This document shows, piece after piece, positions 17,658-25,481 of a DNA stretch of 64,000 bases (position 1 is the first letter of the stretch; every line of letters starts with the position of its first letter). The stretch is taken from NCBI GenBank assembly GCA_965216025.1, contig CBDCEX010000009.1, positions 62,001 through 126,000 on the forward strand, written 5' to 3'. The position numbers and the translations under genes were made by a program. A model generated the notes under the pieces. It saw only the letters and a list, made by a program, of their open reading frames with translations, did no database searches and was not told where the DNA came from. Source of the stretch: JADFQT01 sp965216025. Lineage in GTDB: Bacteria; Chloroflexota; Dehalococcoidia; Lucifugimonadales; UBA3495.

Positions 17658-18427
17658 TGAATCACCTGATCCTGAACCTGGAATCGCCGCTGATGTCCTT
17701 CGGCGGCGAGACCATCGACAACCTGGGAGTCATCCGGTGGTTTCCCGCCGTGTCGATGCTCACCGGACTGCTGGCCAACGCTCTGGGGTGGCGGCGGGTG
17801 GATCGGGAGCGGCACCAGGATCTGCAGGACCGGCTGGTCTTCGCCGCCCGCATCGACCGGGAACCTGCCGGCGGCGTCCGGTTGACGGACTTCCAGACGG
17901 CCCAACTGGGGGCCAACGACAGGGGTTGGACCACGCGGGGAGCGCCCGACGAGAGGGCCGGAGGCGCCAATACCTACCTTGCCCCCCACCTGCGATGGCG
18001 CGACTACTTTGCCGATATGCGGGTGAGTGTTGCCCTTCGGCTGGAACCCTCGGAGCAAACGCCAACGCTGGAAGACCTTGCGGTGGCCCTGGACGAACCG
18101 GTCCGGCCGTTGTTTATTGGGCGGAAGCCCTGCCTGCCCTCTGCGCCCCTGTACGGGGGAAGCGTGGGGGCCGGCTCGGTGATCGACGCCCTGCTTCAAA
18201 CACCCCTGGAAGTGGAGCAGGCTCCCGAAAGAGTGCGCCTGATATGGCCGTCGGGGGAGGAACCGGGATCCCATGTCCGGCTCAACGACACCCATATTCT
18301 CACCGACCAGCGCAACTGGGTCTCGGGACTGCACGGCGGCGGACGCTGGGTGTGCGAAGGCACCTCGGCACGGGATGATTTCCCCGCCGGACTGACAGAA
18401 ACTCCGGGGAAGGAGGGTCCCGTATGA
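17657..18427 (+). CDS. casD: Cascade subunit Cas5e (CasD)
   Basis: ATG 17657 uses the last A of the cas7e stop. The 256-residue product opens MNHLILNLESPLMSFGGETI, the Cas5e ferredoxin-like N-terminus, and continues with TRWFPAVSMLTGLLANALGW-like helix and IGRKPCLPSAPLYGG (the conserved glycine-rich loop). Cas5e binds the 5' handle of the crRNA. It overlaps cas6e by ATGA. Intact. Confidence 0.93.
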   Translation: MNHLILNLESPLMSFGGETIDNLGVIRWFPAVSMLTGLLANALGWRRVDRERHQDLQDRLVFAARIDREPAGGVRLTDFQTAQLGANDRGWTTRGAPDERAGGANTYLAPHLRWRDYFADMRVSVALRLEPSEQTPTLEDLAVALDEPVRPLFIGRKPCLPSAPLYGGSVGAGSVIDALLQTPLEVEQAPERVRLIWPSGEEPGSHVRLNDTHILTDQRNWVSGLHGGGRWVCEGTSARDDFPAGLTETPGKEGPV

Positions 18428-19185
18428 CGACGGTAGCCGACGCGCCCGAAGGGACGGCCACCCTGCAAATGGTGCGCGCTGATGTGAACGTCCGCGACTT
18501 CCAGCGGTGGATGGGCACCCGCCGCCTGCAGGACCCGGACCACGCCATGCACTGTCTCCTGACCGAAACCTTCGGGGAACTGGCGCCGAAGCCCTTCCGG
18601 CTGATGATTCCCCGAGGATGCAGACAGGGCACATTGTACGGTTACGGCACTGCTACCACCGCAGCCTTGCGGGAAGCGGCGGGTGCCTTCGCCGACCCGT
18701 TGCAGCTGCGCGCCGTCCCCCCTGCCGGGGTTGACACCAAACCAATGCCGCCGGAGTGGCAGAAGGGGAAACGCCTCGGTTTTGAGATACGGGTGCGGCC
18801 CGTAGTCAGGAAGGCCCGGGGTTCGGAGCGGGCCGGCGCCGAGTTGGATGCCTACCAGGTTGATGCAGAGACTCATCCGAAAGGAGAAATGTCCCGAAGC
18901 CGCGATGAGGTCTATCTGCGATGGCTGTCGGACCGGCTCGAACGGAACGGCGGCGCCGCGCTGGAGTTGGAGCAGACCAAACTGGTGTCCTTCCAGCGCA
19001 TCCGGTCCTTCCGCAAACACCGGGGCCGGCATGTGGAAGGACCCGACGCCGTGCTTCGGGGCGTGCTTTCAATCACCAACCCCAGGGCTTTCGCGGAATT
19101 GCTGGCCCGGGGTATCGGCCGTCACCGGTCCTACGGGTACGGGATGCTGCTGCTGAGGCCGCCGGGCAGGCCAGTGGGGTCGTAG
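18424..19185 (+). CDS. casE: crRNA endonuclease Cas6e (CasE)
   Basis: The 253-residue product has two ferredoxin-like halves. DPDHAMHCLLTETFGE near residue 40 contains the His expected in the Cas6e active site. The C-terminal GIGRHRSYGYGMLLLRP is the glycine-rich loop of Cas6 proteins. It cleaves the precursor transcript at the base of the repeat hairpin and stays on the 3' handle. The repeat at 20658 has a strong CCCCGC/GCGGGG stem as its substrate. Translationally coupled to cas5e. Confidence 0.93.
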   Translation: MTTVADAPEGTATLQMVRADVNVRDFQRWMGTRRLQDPDHAMHCLLTETFGELAPKPFRLMIPRGCRQGTLYGYGTATTAALREAAGAFADPLQLRAVPPAGVDTKPMPPEWQKGKRLGFEIRVRPVVRKARGSERAGAELDAYQVDAETHPKGEMSRSRDEVYLRWLSDRLERNGGAALELEQTKLVSFQRIRSFRKHRGRHVEGPDAVLRGVLSITNPRAFAELLARGIGRHRSYGYGMLLLRPPGRPVGS

Positions 19186-19313
19186 CGTGTTGGGTTGTGG
19201 TGTGAGCACCTTAACAATTGAATAACGAGAGTGGGGTTGCCGCATTAGCCCGCCGGCTGGGATGTGGAGGTCCCTTACCCCAGCCGGCGGCAACTGCCAC
19301 CGGAGAAAGAGAA

Positions 19314-20294
19314 ATGTTGAGAGGAAGGCTTGGCCTGGAAACGGCCCGGATTCCCCACGCCGACCGGCATGGCCTGTTGTGGCTGTCCCGAGGGGCGCTG
19401 ACGGTGCGGGACGGCACCCTGCGGTTCGAGCGGAACGCCGAGCCCGATAGCGGCAGCGGCCTGGACAGCGGCGACTACGGCATTCCCTTCCAGTCGCTGT
19501 CCATGATTCTGCTGGGGCCGGGTTCGACGGTCAGCCATGACGCCCTGAGGTTGATGGCCCGCCACGGGACTGCCCTGGTAGCCGTCGGAGAGGATGGGGT
19601 CCGGTGCTACACTGCTCCACCATTGATGCCGGATACGTCGGACACTGCCCGCCGCCAGATGCGGGCCTGGGCCGACGCCGACGCCGGCCGAATCACCATC
19701 GCGAAGAAGATGTACGCGCTGCGATTGGGAGAAGTGCTGCCCCAGCAGGATCTTTCGGCGCTTCGCGGGGTCGAGGGAGCCCGGATGAGGCGCACCTACC
19801 GCCTGGTGGCGCAACGGTATGGGATTGAATGGAGAAACCGGCGTTATGACCGGACCGATCCTGATTGGGCGGACCTGCCCAACCAGGCCATCAACCACGC
19901 GTCGGTGGCGGTGACATCGGCAGCAGTGATTGCAGTGACCGCAACGGGGGCCATCCCACAGCTGGGTTTCATTCACGAACACAGCGGTGAAGCCTTCGCC
20001 CTGGACATTGCCGACCTGTTCCGGGACACGATTCTGCTGCCCGCGGCCTTCCAGTCTGCCAGGGAGGTGATGGACCAGCCCCACCTGGAGATAGAGCGGC
20101 ACACCCGCAGGACCACCGGGGACCTGCTGCGAAGGGAGCGGGTCATCGCCAAGATGATCGACCGCATCAAGGCCCTGTTCCAGGACGTGCCTCCCCTGGA
20201 GATGGACCCGGAAGACCGAGGCTCTCTCCCGGTCGATGAGCCTGTCTTTTTTGAAGACGTGGCAGACGAAATAACCGGGGAGATGAACGAATGA
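19314..20294 (+). CDS. cas1: CRISPR integrase Cas1e
   Basis: ATG 19314 follows GGAGAAAGAG and yields 326 residues beginning MLRGRLGLETARIPHADRHG, the standard Cas1e start. The frame is open further upstream to 19218 but without family resemblance. The metal-binding triad is visible as Glu154 in LRGVEGARMR, His221 in LGFIHEHSGEA and Asp231 in ALDIADLFRD. With Cas2e it inserts spacers at the leader end of the array. A 128-bp gap separates it from cas6e, so the adaptation genes may have some independent expression. The stop overlaps cas2e in ATGA. Confidence 0.95.
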   Translation: MLRGRLGLETARIPHADRHGLLWLSRGALTVRDGTLRFERNAEPDSGSGLDSGDYGIPFQSLSMILLGPGSTVSHDALRLMARHGTALVAVGEDGVRCYTAPPLMPDTSDTARRQMRAWADADAGRITIAKKMYALRLGEVLPQQDLSALRGVEGARMRRTYRLVAQRYGIEWRNRRYDRTDPDWADLPNQAINHASVAVTSAAVIAVTATGAIPQLGFIHEHSGEAFALDIADLFRDTILLPAAFQSAREVMDQPHLEIERHTRRTTGDLLRRERVIAKMIDRIKALFQDVPPLEMDPEDRGSLPVDEPVFFEDVADEITGEMNE

Positions 20295-20578
20295 CAGTGG
20301 TGGTAACGGTCAATGTCGAAGCCCGGTACCGGGGATTCCTGGCGTCAGTGATGCTGGAAATAGCCCCGGGAGTGTACACCTCGCCCAACATGACCAGAGG
20401 GATAAGGGAGCGGATATGGAACGTTCTGGCAGAGTGGTACTACCAGCTGGGCCAGGGATCGATAGTGATGACCTGGCGTGACCCTTCGGCCGTGGGCGAG
20501 CAGCAGATCCGCACCCTGGGCGAGTCTCCGAAGGAGATTGTGGATGCGGACGGAGTATACTTGGTCAAATATCATTAA
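20291..20578 (+). CDS. cas2: CRISPR adaptation protein Cas2e
   Basis: A 95-residue Cas2e of the E. coli type (MTVVVTVNVEARYRGFLASV, then LEIAPGVYTSPNMTRGIRER and WNVLAEWY). The PGVY-(S/T) and RGIRERIW elements are characteristic. It bridges two Cas1 dimers and sets prespacer length. There is no fused DnaQ domain, which makes the free DEDDh exonuclease at 10186-10707 of interest. It ends 79 bp before the first repeat. Confidence 0.95.
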   Translation: MTVVVTVNVEARYRGFLASVMLEIAPGVYTSPNMTRGIRERIWNVLAEWYYQLGQGSIVMTWRDPSAVGEQQIRTLGESPKEIVDADGVYLVKYH

Positions 20579-20582
20579 CCAT

Positions 20583-20613
20583 CTGACAACAAGCTTGGAG
20601 AAGTGCCTATAAT
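20583..20613 (+). promoter_or_regulatory. Predicted leader promoter of the CRISPR array
   Basis: The 79-bp leader between cas2 and the first repeat contains TATAAT at 20608-20613 and CTGACA 19 bp upstream at 20583-20588. A short inverted repeat CCAAC/GTTGG lies at 20630-20642, just before repeat 1. Confidence 0.45.
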
Positions 20614-20657
20614 TGGCTTCGGCGATATTCCAACCTTGTTGGTATTGGCGAAATAGG

Positions 20658-20866
20658 GGTTCCCCCGCCCACGCGGGGATAGACCCCCATCCACCGCCCA
20701 AGCATGCGGTTCCCCCGCCCACGCGGGGATAGACCCAGGTTTGGGCGAAGGTTCCCCCGCCCACGCGGGGATAGTGGGTTCCCCCGCCCACGCGGGGATA
20801 GACCCGTCAACCAAGACACCGGCGAGATTGCCGAAGAGGTTCCCCCGCCCACGCGGGGATAGACCG
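20658..20866 (+). CRISPR. Short type I-E CRISPR array with collapsed spacers
   Basis: Five repeats of a 29-bp unit that starts GGTTCCCCCGCCC and ends GCGGGGATAGACCC are at 20658-20686, 20708-20736, 20750-20774 (last four bases lost), 20777-20805 and 20838-20866 (last base changed to G). The spacers measure 21, 13, 2 and 32 bp. Only the last has the normal I-E length. The degenerate final base marks the downstream end, and the leader lies on the cas2 side, so the abnormal spacers are the leader-proximal, youngest ones. The stem CCCCGC/GCGGGG fits Cas6e processing. The array ends 30 bp before an IS630 insertion. Confidence 0.93.
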
Positions 20867-20895
20867 TGCGAGGCCAAGCACGGAATCGACTACTA

Positions 20896-22122
20896 AACCA
20901 AAGCTAAGGTGAAACCTACATAAAACGAACCCGAAGAGGAGTTGCGATATTCTGTAAAAGAAGTCGATTGGCGGTGGTGGAAGGGATGACAGACATAGTG
21001 CAACTCCTGGAACGGTGGCAACTGGATGTAGGCGACTTACGGGAAAGGATGTATCGGGCGCCAACACCTCGGGAGCGAGAGCGATGGCATGGGCTATGGT
21101 TGTTGGCCCAAGGGTGGTCGGCCACTCAAGTGGCTGAGGCTTTGGAGAGAGAGCCTCATACCATCGGAAACTGGCTGGACAACTTTCGCCAAGGCGGGGC
21201 CCAAGGTTTGGTCTTTGAGCAGACTGCCCCCCCCCCCGTCTTGAACCGAGGTCAACAGAACCAACTGAAGTCTGCGGTGCAAAATCCGCCTGGGGAGGCG
21301 GGGATTGAATTGTCCAACTGGAACTGGAAAGTAGTAAGGCAATTTCTCAAGCAGAGCTTTGACCTGGGGCTGAGTCGGAGCAGTTGCTTGAACTACCTCC
21401 ATCGGTTGGGCTTCGTGCTGAAGCGACCCAAGAAACGCCTCCTGAAAGCCAAGGATGAAGAACGGAAAGCCTTCGTCCTCCAGTACAGCCAAATCCGAGA
21501 GGAGGCCCAAGAGAGTGGAGCCAAGATCTTCTTCGTGGATGAAGCCCACTTTCGGGCCGATGCCGACCTGCGAGGCAAATGGGTACTCAAGGGAGAGGCA
21601 GCGCTGGTGGACTCCACCAGTCCCCGGTGGGGAGAGAAGGCCTGCTACTACTCGGGAGTTTGTCTGGAGACTGGGGAGGTGGAAGCCATGGAAATAGCTG
21701 GAAACAGCAATGCCGAGACCTCCACCGCCTTTTTACAGCAGCTAAGAGCAAACTATCCTGGACCTCTGGTAGTAATCTGGGACAATGGGCCAGCCCACCG
21801 AGGAGAAGCGATTCGCAGCTATTTGACCACTCCGAACTTGCATCTGCGGTTGGTGGCCTTACCGGCCTACAGTCCAGACTTCAATGCCGACGAAGCCGTC
21901 TGGGACTGGGCCAGGGAAGAGGTCACGGCCAACGAATGCCACGGAACAAAAGCCAAAGTCCAAGAGAAGATGAATCAATTCTTCGGCGGGCTAGCTCACC
22001 GTAAGGAAGAAGTGAAACGTCGCTGCCGAACCCGGTTACAGGCCCGAGCCGATGCTTTGATCTTTACACCTGCCGTGCCTTTGGCATCACTGCCCAATGT
22101 AGTTCCCACCTTGGCTTTGGTT
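20896..22122 (+). mobile_element. IS630-family insertion sequence
   Basis: The inverted ends begin AACCAAAGCTAAGGTG at 20896 and, on the complement, AACCAAAGCCAAGGTGG ending at 22122. Each is flanked by TA (20894-20895 and 22123-22124), the IS630 target duplication. The stop codon of the transposase uses the right TA. It is inserted immediately downstream of the CRISPR array and next to the 3' end of the small gene at 22122-22490. Confidence 0.9.
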
Positions 22123-22125
22123 TAG
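20986..22125 (+). CDS. IS630-family transposase
   Basis: About 379 residues from ATG 20986. A double helix-turn-helix domain comes first (WLLAQGWSATQVAEALER, then NWKVVRQFLKQSFDLGLSRSS). The DDE core follows with KIFFVDEAHFRADA (Asp), PLVVIWDNGPAHRG (Asp) and PAYSPDFNADEAVWDW (Glu). All catalytic residues are present and the frame is intact through a C-rich tract at 21226-21238, so the element may be active. The exact start is uncertain because the in-frame GTG codons at 20974 and 20977 are alternatives. Confidence 0.9.
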   Translation: MTDIVQLLERWQLDVGDLRERMYRAPTPRERERWHGLWLLAQGWSATQVAEALEREPHTIGNWLDNFRQGGAQGLVFEQTAPPPVLNRGQQNQLKSAVQNPPGEAGIELSNWNWKVVRQFLKQSFDLGLSRSSCLNYLHRLGFVLKRPKKRLLKAKDEERKAFVLQYSQIREEAQESGAKIFFVDEAHFRADADLRGKWVLKGEAALVDSTSPRWGEKACYYSGVCLETGEVEAMEIAGNSNAETSTAFLQQLRANYPGPLVVIWDNGPAHRGEAIRSYLTTPNLHLRLVALPAYSPDFNADEAVWDWAREEVTANECHGTKAKVQEKMNQFFGGLAHRKEEVKRRCRTRLQARADALIFTPAVPLASLPNVVPTLALV

Positions 22126-22490
22126 GCCTCGCTACACCAGGCGCTGCCCTGTCGGTGGGAGTACCACACCGTACCGTCCTTCTCCTGCCGTCTGAACTCT
22201 GCCTTATGCTGGTCGCACCAGTGCGCGGGTGGCGTTGGTGTCGGCTCAAGCTCCGGAAGCGGCTCTAGGGGGCTCTCAATGCCGTTGTTGCCGTTTAAAG
22301 TGGTACCGTTTCCGTTGGACCACAAGGTGCGTAGCTGGTGAGTCAGTTGGTAATAAAGCTCGGACTGCGCCTGCTGCCAAAACTCCCGGTCGCTGATACT
22401 GGCCTCGGCGCCCAACTCAACCACCTTCCAGCTACCCTTGCCGGTGTCCTGGGAATATCGGATGGTGGCGGATATCTTATTTACTTCCAT
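22122..22490 (-). CDS. Small conserved-looking protein of unknown function
   Basis: A 122-residue acidic protein starting at ATG 22490 with AAGGAG upstream. The first 60 residues look like a compact mixed fold (ISATIRYSQDTGKGSWKVVE, then DREFWQQAQSELYYQLTHQL). A Pro/Glu linker follows (PLEPLPELEPTPTPPAHW). The C-terminus has CDQHKAEFRRQEKDGTVWYSH, possibly a half zinc-binding motif. The last four codons read into the IS630 end, so the C-terminus may have been altered. It precedes IS630 and follows the SWIM gene on the same strand. I do not recognise the family. Confidence 0.6.
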   Translation of the reverse strand: MEVNKISATIRYSQDTGKGSWKVVELGAEASISDREFWQQAQSELYYQLTHQLRTLWSNGNGTTLNGNNGIESPLEPLPELEPTPTPPAHWCDQHKAEFRRQEKDGTVWYSHRQGSAWCSEA

Positions 22491-22592
22491 CACGCTCCTT
22501 GCTAGAATGCGGTTGTCCAGAGGCCGTTACACGTTTCAGCCCTGGACATGAGCATCCCGTCGTCCAGACAGGGGTGCTCTCTTGCTTCCTGG

Positions 22593-22922
22593 TCAGTACA
22601 GGTCCGCCAGCTTATCTTCCAGGCTCCGCTCCAGCGCGGTAATCAGGACCAAGGACCGGGCATTCTCCAGCAGGACCTGGCTCTCTCGGTACATCTCCAC
22701 TGCGGCCACATGCTTGCAGTATTTGTCGTTGGTCCCAGCGGGACAGGAGCAGAGCATGGTCTCGCCGCTGACCTGGACCTGATAGGCGCTGCCGTCGCCG
22801 CTGGCCGATGGGACACAGTAGGTTCGGTCCTTGTCCAGGCTGTAGACTTTGACGCCTTGGCTTAGAGCCCGGAGCCGGGAGATGGCACGGGTTTCCTCGG
22901 GGGATCTGGTAGTGGTGGTCAT
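22593..22922 (-). CDS. SWIM zinc-finger protein
   Basis: A 109-residue protein with a perfect AGGAGG seven bases before ATG 22922. The centre holds CSCPAGTNDKYCKHVAAVEM, the CxCxnCxH pattern of SWIM zinc fingers, preceded by the usual YxVxSxSG beta strands (YQVQVSGETML). SWIM domains bind DNA or protein. Small stand-alone versions are common in mobile DNA, but their role is poorly known. It is divergent from the helix-turn-helix gene at 23051, with an inverted repeat between them. It probably forms a short operon with the gene ending at 22122. Confidence 0.8.
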   Translation of the reverse strand: MTTTTRSPEETRAISRLRALSQGVKVYSLDKDRTYCVPSASGDGSAYQVQVSGETMLCSCPAGTNDKYCKHVAAVEMYRESQVLLENARSLVLITALERSLEDKLADLY

Positions 22923-22972
22923 TGGTACCTCCTAAAGGTTAGTTTGGTATGGCATCCCAAATATATACCGCT

Positions 22973-23029
22973 TGTCCACAGTTGTTAATACTAGTCAAGG
23001 ACATTACTTATAATTGGTGTTTGTGGACA
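22973..23029. promoter_or_regulatory. Inverted-repeat operator between divergent SWIM and HTH genes
   Basis: TGTCCACA at 22973-22980 and its exact complement TGTGGACA at 23022-23029 lie 41 bp apart in the divergent promoter region. One arm lies inside the predicted -35/-10 spacer of the HTH gene. This arrangement suits cooperative binding by the HTH protein. Confidence 0.5.
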
Positions 23030-23043
23030 GGCGGCACTATAAT
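23014..23043 (+). promoter_or_regulatory. Promoter giving a leaderless HTH transcript
   Basis: TTGGTG at 23014-23019 and TATAAT at 23038-23043 are 18 bp apart. The expected start of transcription (seven or eight bases past the -10 box) coincides with the GTG start at 23051, implying no 5' untranslated region. Confidence 0.55.
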
Positions 23044-23050
23044 ATGGGGT

Positions 23051-23293
23051 GTGAATGACGTACAGGAATTATTGTCCAGGCTTCGAGAGAAGGGATGGAT
23101 GCTGGCTTCTGTGGCAGACGCGATTGGCCTTCCTGCTAATACGGTGAGGAAGTGGTCAGCAGGGGGAGTAACCACCCGCTATCCAGCTAATGCCCCCCTG
23201 GCAAAAGCGGCGTTGGAACAGTTACTGGATCGCAAGCGGATACCAAAGAAAAGGCGGTATACAAAGAAAACACCCCCAGCTCCGGAGAGCTGA
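23051..23293 (+). CDS. Small helix-turn-helix protein
   Basis: From GTG 23051 the product is 80 residues: VNDVQELLSRLREKGWMLA, then SVADAIGLPANTVRKWSAGG, a clear helix-turn-helix. A very basic tail follows (DRKRIPKKRRYTKKTP). The frame is open further upstream, but those codons overlap the promoter. No ribosome binding site precedes the GTG, which fits a leaderless message. It is probably a DNA-binding regulator of its own divergent region and of the SWIM gene. It resembles small regulators of phages and plasmids, though no family can be named. Confidence 0.65.
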   Translation: MNDVQELLSRLREKGWMLASVADAIGLPANTVRKWSAGGVTTRYPANAPLAKAALEQLLDRKRIPKKRRYTKKTPPAPES

Positions 23294-23660
23294 GGGCTGC
23301 CATACCAAACCTCTTTTGGAGGCTTGGCTCGATGATTATACAGCCGGAGGCAGATCCAGCACAGGAGGCAGTCATGAGGGGATTCTGGTTAAGGCTGTTG
23401 GTATTTGTTGAAGCGATGGGCATGGCCTGCACAGCTTCAATTAGCCGGATGATTAAATCCAAAAAGAAGTTTTCCAAGCAAATGAGTCACCGGAACCCAC
23501 CGACTGTTGCCAGTCCCTCCTTATTTGGAGCCTGGTTAACAGATATGGTAACATACCATCATTGAGGCCCCCGGCCGTGACCCTCGTGGGGGGTTAAGGG
23601 CGTTGTCCTTGGCGTTCGGCCTGGCATCTTAGGTTACTCACTCAGAAGTGGCGGTACGAG
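23294..23660. other. Intergenic stretch without a convincing gene
   Basis: An open frame at 23332-23565 (plus) could encode 77 residues with one hydrophobic segment (FWLRLLVFVEAMGMACTA), but it has no ribosome binding site or family resemblance. A GC hairpin-like stretch (GGCCCCCGG ... GTGGGGGG) lies at about 23567-23594 and may terminate transcription from the left. Confidence 0.3.
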
Positions 23661-23951
23661 TTGGATGAGGAAGAACTATTCGACCAGTCCTTTTGGGTCA
23701 GGATTGTCCTGAAGCTACCCGAGCTTCAGGGAGACCAAGTAGGCGCCGAGTTTGTAGTAGACCGATTTGTCGGTCAGTACCTTCCGGCCCTGCTCAGCAC
23801 CAGGGGTCAACAAGGCGAAGACCACGTATGGCTGGCTTTTTGGAACTACTTGGTCGCACCTCGCTCCAGTCGGAAGCCGTTCGGTTTAACCAGTAGGACG
23901 GCTGATCTCCTTATCGCGGAGTTTAAGAGCGCACTGTCCCGGCCAGGTTAG
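23661..23951 (+). CDS. Hypothetical protein
   Basis: A 96-codon frame starting at TTG (no in-frame ATG nearby). The composition is protein-like, with balanced charges and an aromatic core (QSFWVRIVLKLPEL, then DHVWLAFWNYLVAP). No motif is recognised and no ribosome binding site is visible. It is followed 45 bp later by the zinc-ribbon gene on the same strand. Confidence 0.35.
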   Translation: MDEEELFDQSFWVRIVLKLPELQGDQVGAEFVVDRFVGQYLPALLSTRGQQGEDHVWLAFWNYLVAPRSSRKPFGLTSRTADLLIAEFKSALSRPG

Positions 23952-23995
23952 AGGCTTGGGATCTTGGCCCCCTGTAGGGCTCAAGGAGGCACCCC

Positions 23996-24190
23996 ATGAC
24001 CACTACACAATGCGCCCACCATTGGATTATCGAGACAGCGACCGGCCCAATAAGCAAAGGGAAATGTCAATTGTGCGGGGAGGAAAAGGAGTTTAGCAAC
24101 TCGGCCCAATTCATGGCAACAAACTGGAAACATCAGGCCCAGCCGTCTCCATCAGCACTCCAGCCAAAAGAGGCCGAAGATGAGGAATAG
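23996..24190 (+). CDS. Small zinc-ribbon-like protein
   Basis: A 64-residue protein behind AAGGAGG at seven bases. CAHHWIIET near residue 6 and GKCQLCGEEKEF near residue 23 give a CxxHW..CxxCG pattern, suggesting one bound zinc. A disordered Ser/Pro/Glu-rich tail follows. Proteins of this layout occur as small hypothetical genes in Chloroflexota, but the role is unknown. It is followed 65 bp later by MITE B copy 2. Confidence 0.65.
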   Translation: MTTTQCAHHWIIETATGPISKGKCQLCGEEKEFSNSAQFMATNWKHQAQPSPSALQPKEAEDEE

Positions 24191-24255
24191 CTTCCGCTCC
24201 TTCCTCTATCTACCAGAGGCGGGTGATGAGAATCGGCCGAAAACTCCGCGGTAGC

Positions 24256-24433
24256 CTAGAAGTCTGGCCGGAAACCCCGATTCTCCCCAAACCGTCGTTT
24301 TCATAACGTCGATTATCGATGCAATAGCGGGTATTTCAACGTAATACATGTATTACTGTGCCGCATAAGACTGGAATACGTCTGATTGGCGTAGCGCAAA
24401 ACCCGGCCAATGGCTTTCCGGCCAGACTTCTAG
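24256..24433. mobile_element. MITE B, copy 2 (178 bp)
   Basis: It has the same ends and length as the copy at 4711-4888 (CTAGAAGTCTGGCCGGAAA and complement). The interior differs by scattered substitutions, pointing to an old duplication. It is not attached to a larger IS here, so the element moves on its own with a helper transposase. Confidence 0.85.
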
Positions 24434-24606
24434 TAGGCCACCATGACCTACTCATAGACAACCAAGGAGTGGTTTCCCCCGCCCCCCAACGGAGCCAAGA
24501 TGTTTGACCGCTTTCGTTCTTCCCTTCCGCAATGGGGATGCCACAATAGCCGCCTGCGGCAAAAGACAGGAATATCCCAACTCCTCTGAGGACATTACCG
24601 GCTTCC

Positions 24607-25227
24607 TTAGCAGAAAATGGCAACAGCATCTAGCAGCAATGGGGATCTCCCATTCTGGTCACAGCCATTTTTGCGGACAATCTTTCCTGTATGCGTGATA
24701 GCATATCCATTATCAGCATCTAGCAGCTTCCCATTCTGGTCACAATCAAGGGTCTCAGCAACGTCAATCTCCCAGCAGGAGGCTTGCAATTTCAGAACGC
24801 CAAGACTCCTGTCTATTCCGTCCGCCTCATGCCATCGGTCATGTAAACCGTAAAACTTTGGGAAATTAAAAAGGCTAAAATCCACAGACACTAGGGGCTC
24901 ATCGTCATCAACTACAACACAGGGCAAACGTTTCGCCGTAAGGGTACATCGGTAGGTACCCGTGCCATTACCCTGGTCGTAAATCCGCGATGAGTCAGGC
25001 CGGATGACCTCAATGCTTCCAAGGTCCCGGCCCGAAACCTCAAAAGAACGAGGCGTGTCCTTGAAAACGATTCCAGGGCAGTCATCCAACATGAGGAGCA
25101 ACCGCGGTATAGGCAATAGCTCAAGTATTATACGAACCGGCCATTCCCCAGATTGCCCAGCTATTTCAGCAAGGTCCGTTTCCAACAGAAGAATTGGCTC
25201 GTTCGCCGTATGAGGTTTCTCCATCAT
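24607..25227 (-). CDS. Hypothetical protein with an EF-hand-like loop
   Basis: From ATG 25227 (purine-rich GGGCGGGGG just upstream) the product is 206 residues. The body is a mixed alpha/beta protein (WPVRIILELLPIPRLLLML, then FSLFNFPKFYGLHDRWHEAD) with no recognised family. Near the C-terminus DCDQNGKLLDAD fits the calcium loop pattern D-x-D-x-N-G-x-L. A second, degenerate copy (CDQNGRSPLLL) follows, apparently from a local DNA duplication. The end of the protein may be altered. Soluble, no signal peptide. Confidence 0.55.
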   Translation of the reverse strand: MMEKPHTANEPILLLETDLAEIAGQSGEWPVRIILELLPIPRLLLMLDDCPGIVFKDTPRSFEVSGRDLGSIEVIRPDSSRIYDQGNGTGTYRCTLTAKRLPCVVVDDDEPLVSVDFSLFNFPKFYGLHDRWHEADGIDRSLGVLKLQASCWEIDVAETLDCDQNGKLLDADNGYAITHTGKIVRKNGCDQNGRSPLLLDAVAIFC

Positions 25228-25242
25228 GCCCCCGCCCTTTCC

Positions 25243-25445
25243 CATGTTATTGCAAGCAACTCCCACACCAGAAGGTGGGCGCAACCCTTACCCACTCCAC
25301 CCCGTCGATGATCACCCGATCCTCGCCGAAGCTGCACCCAACATGTCCCGGGGCATAGGCCAGCGGCACGAACAACTCCCAGGACCCGACAGCAGCGCTC
25401 CCTCGCGTAGTCATCGACGATGATGTACCAGCCCAGGAAGCCGTC
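25243..25445 (-). pseudogene. Decayed coding remnant
   Basis: The minus strand contains two protein-like stretches in different frames: FLGWYIIVDDYARE (about 25402-25440) and ELFVPLAYAPGHVGCSFGED followed by VIIDGVEWVRVAP (about 25260-25381). They read as one domain broken by a frameshift near 25390. The family is not recognised. Confidence 0.4.
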
Positions 25446-25481
25446 CTAAACCCTCAGCCAATCGCATATAACTCCCTTTCT

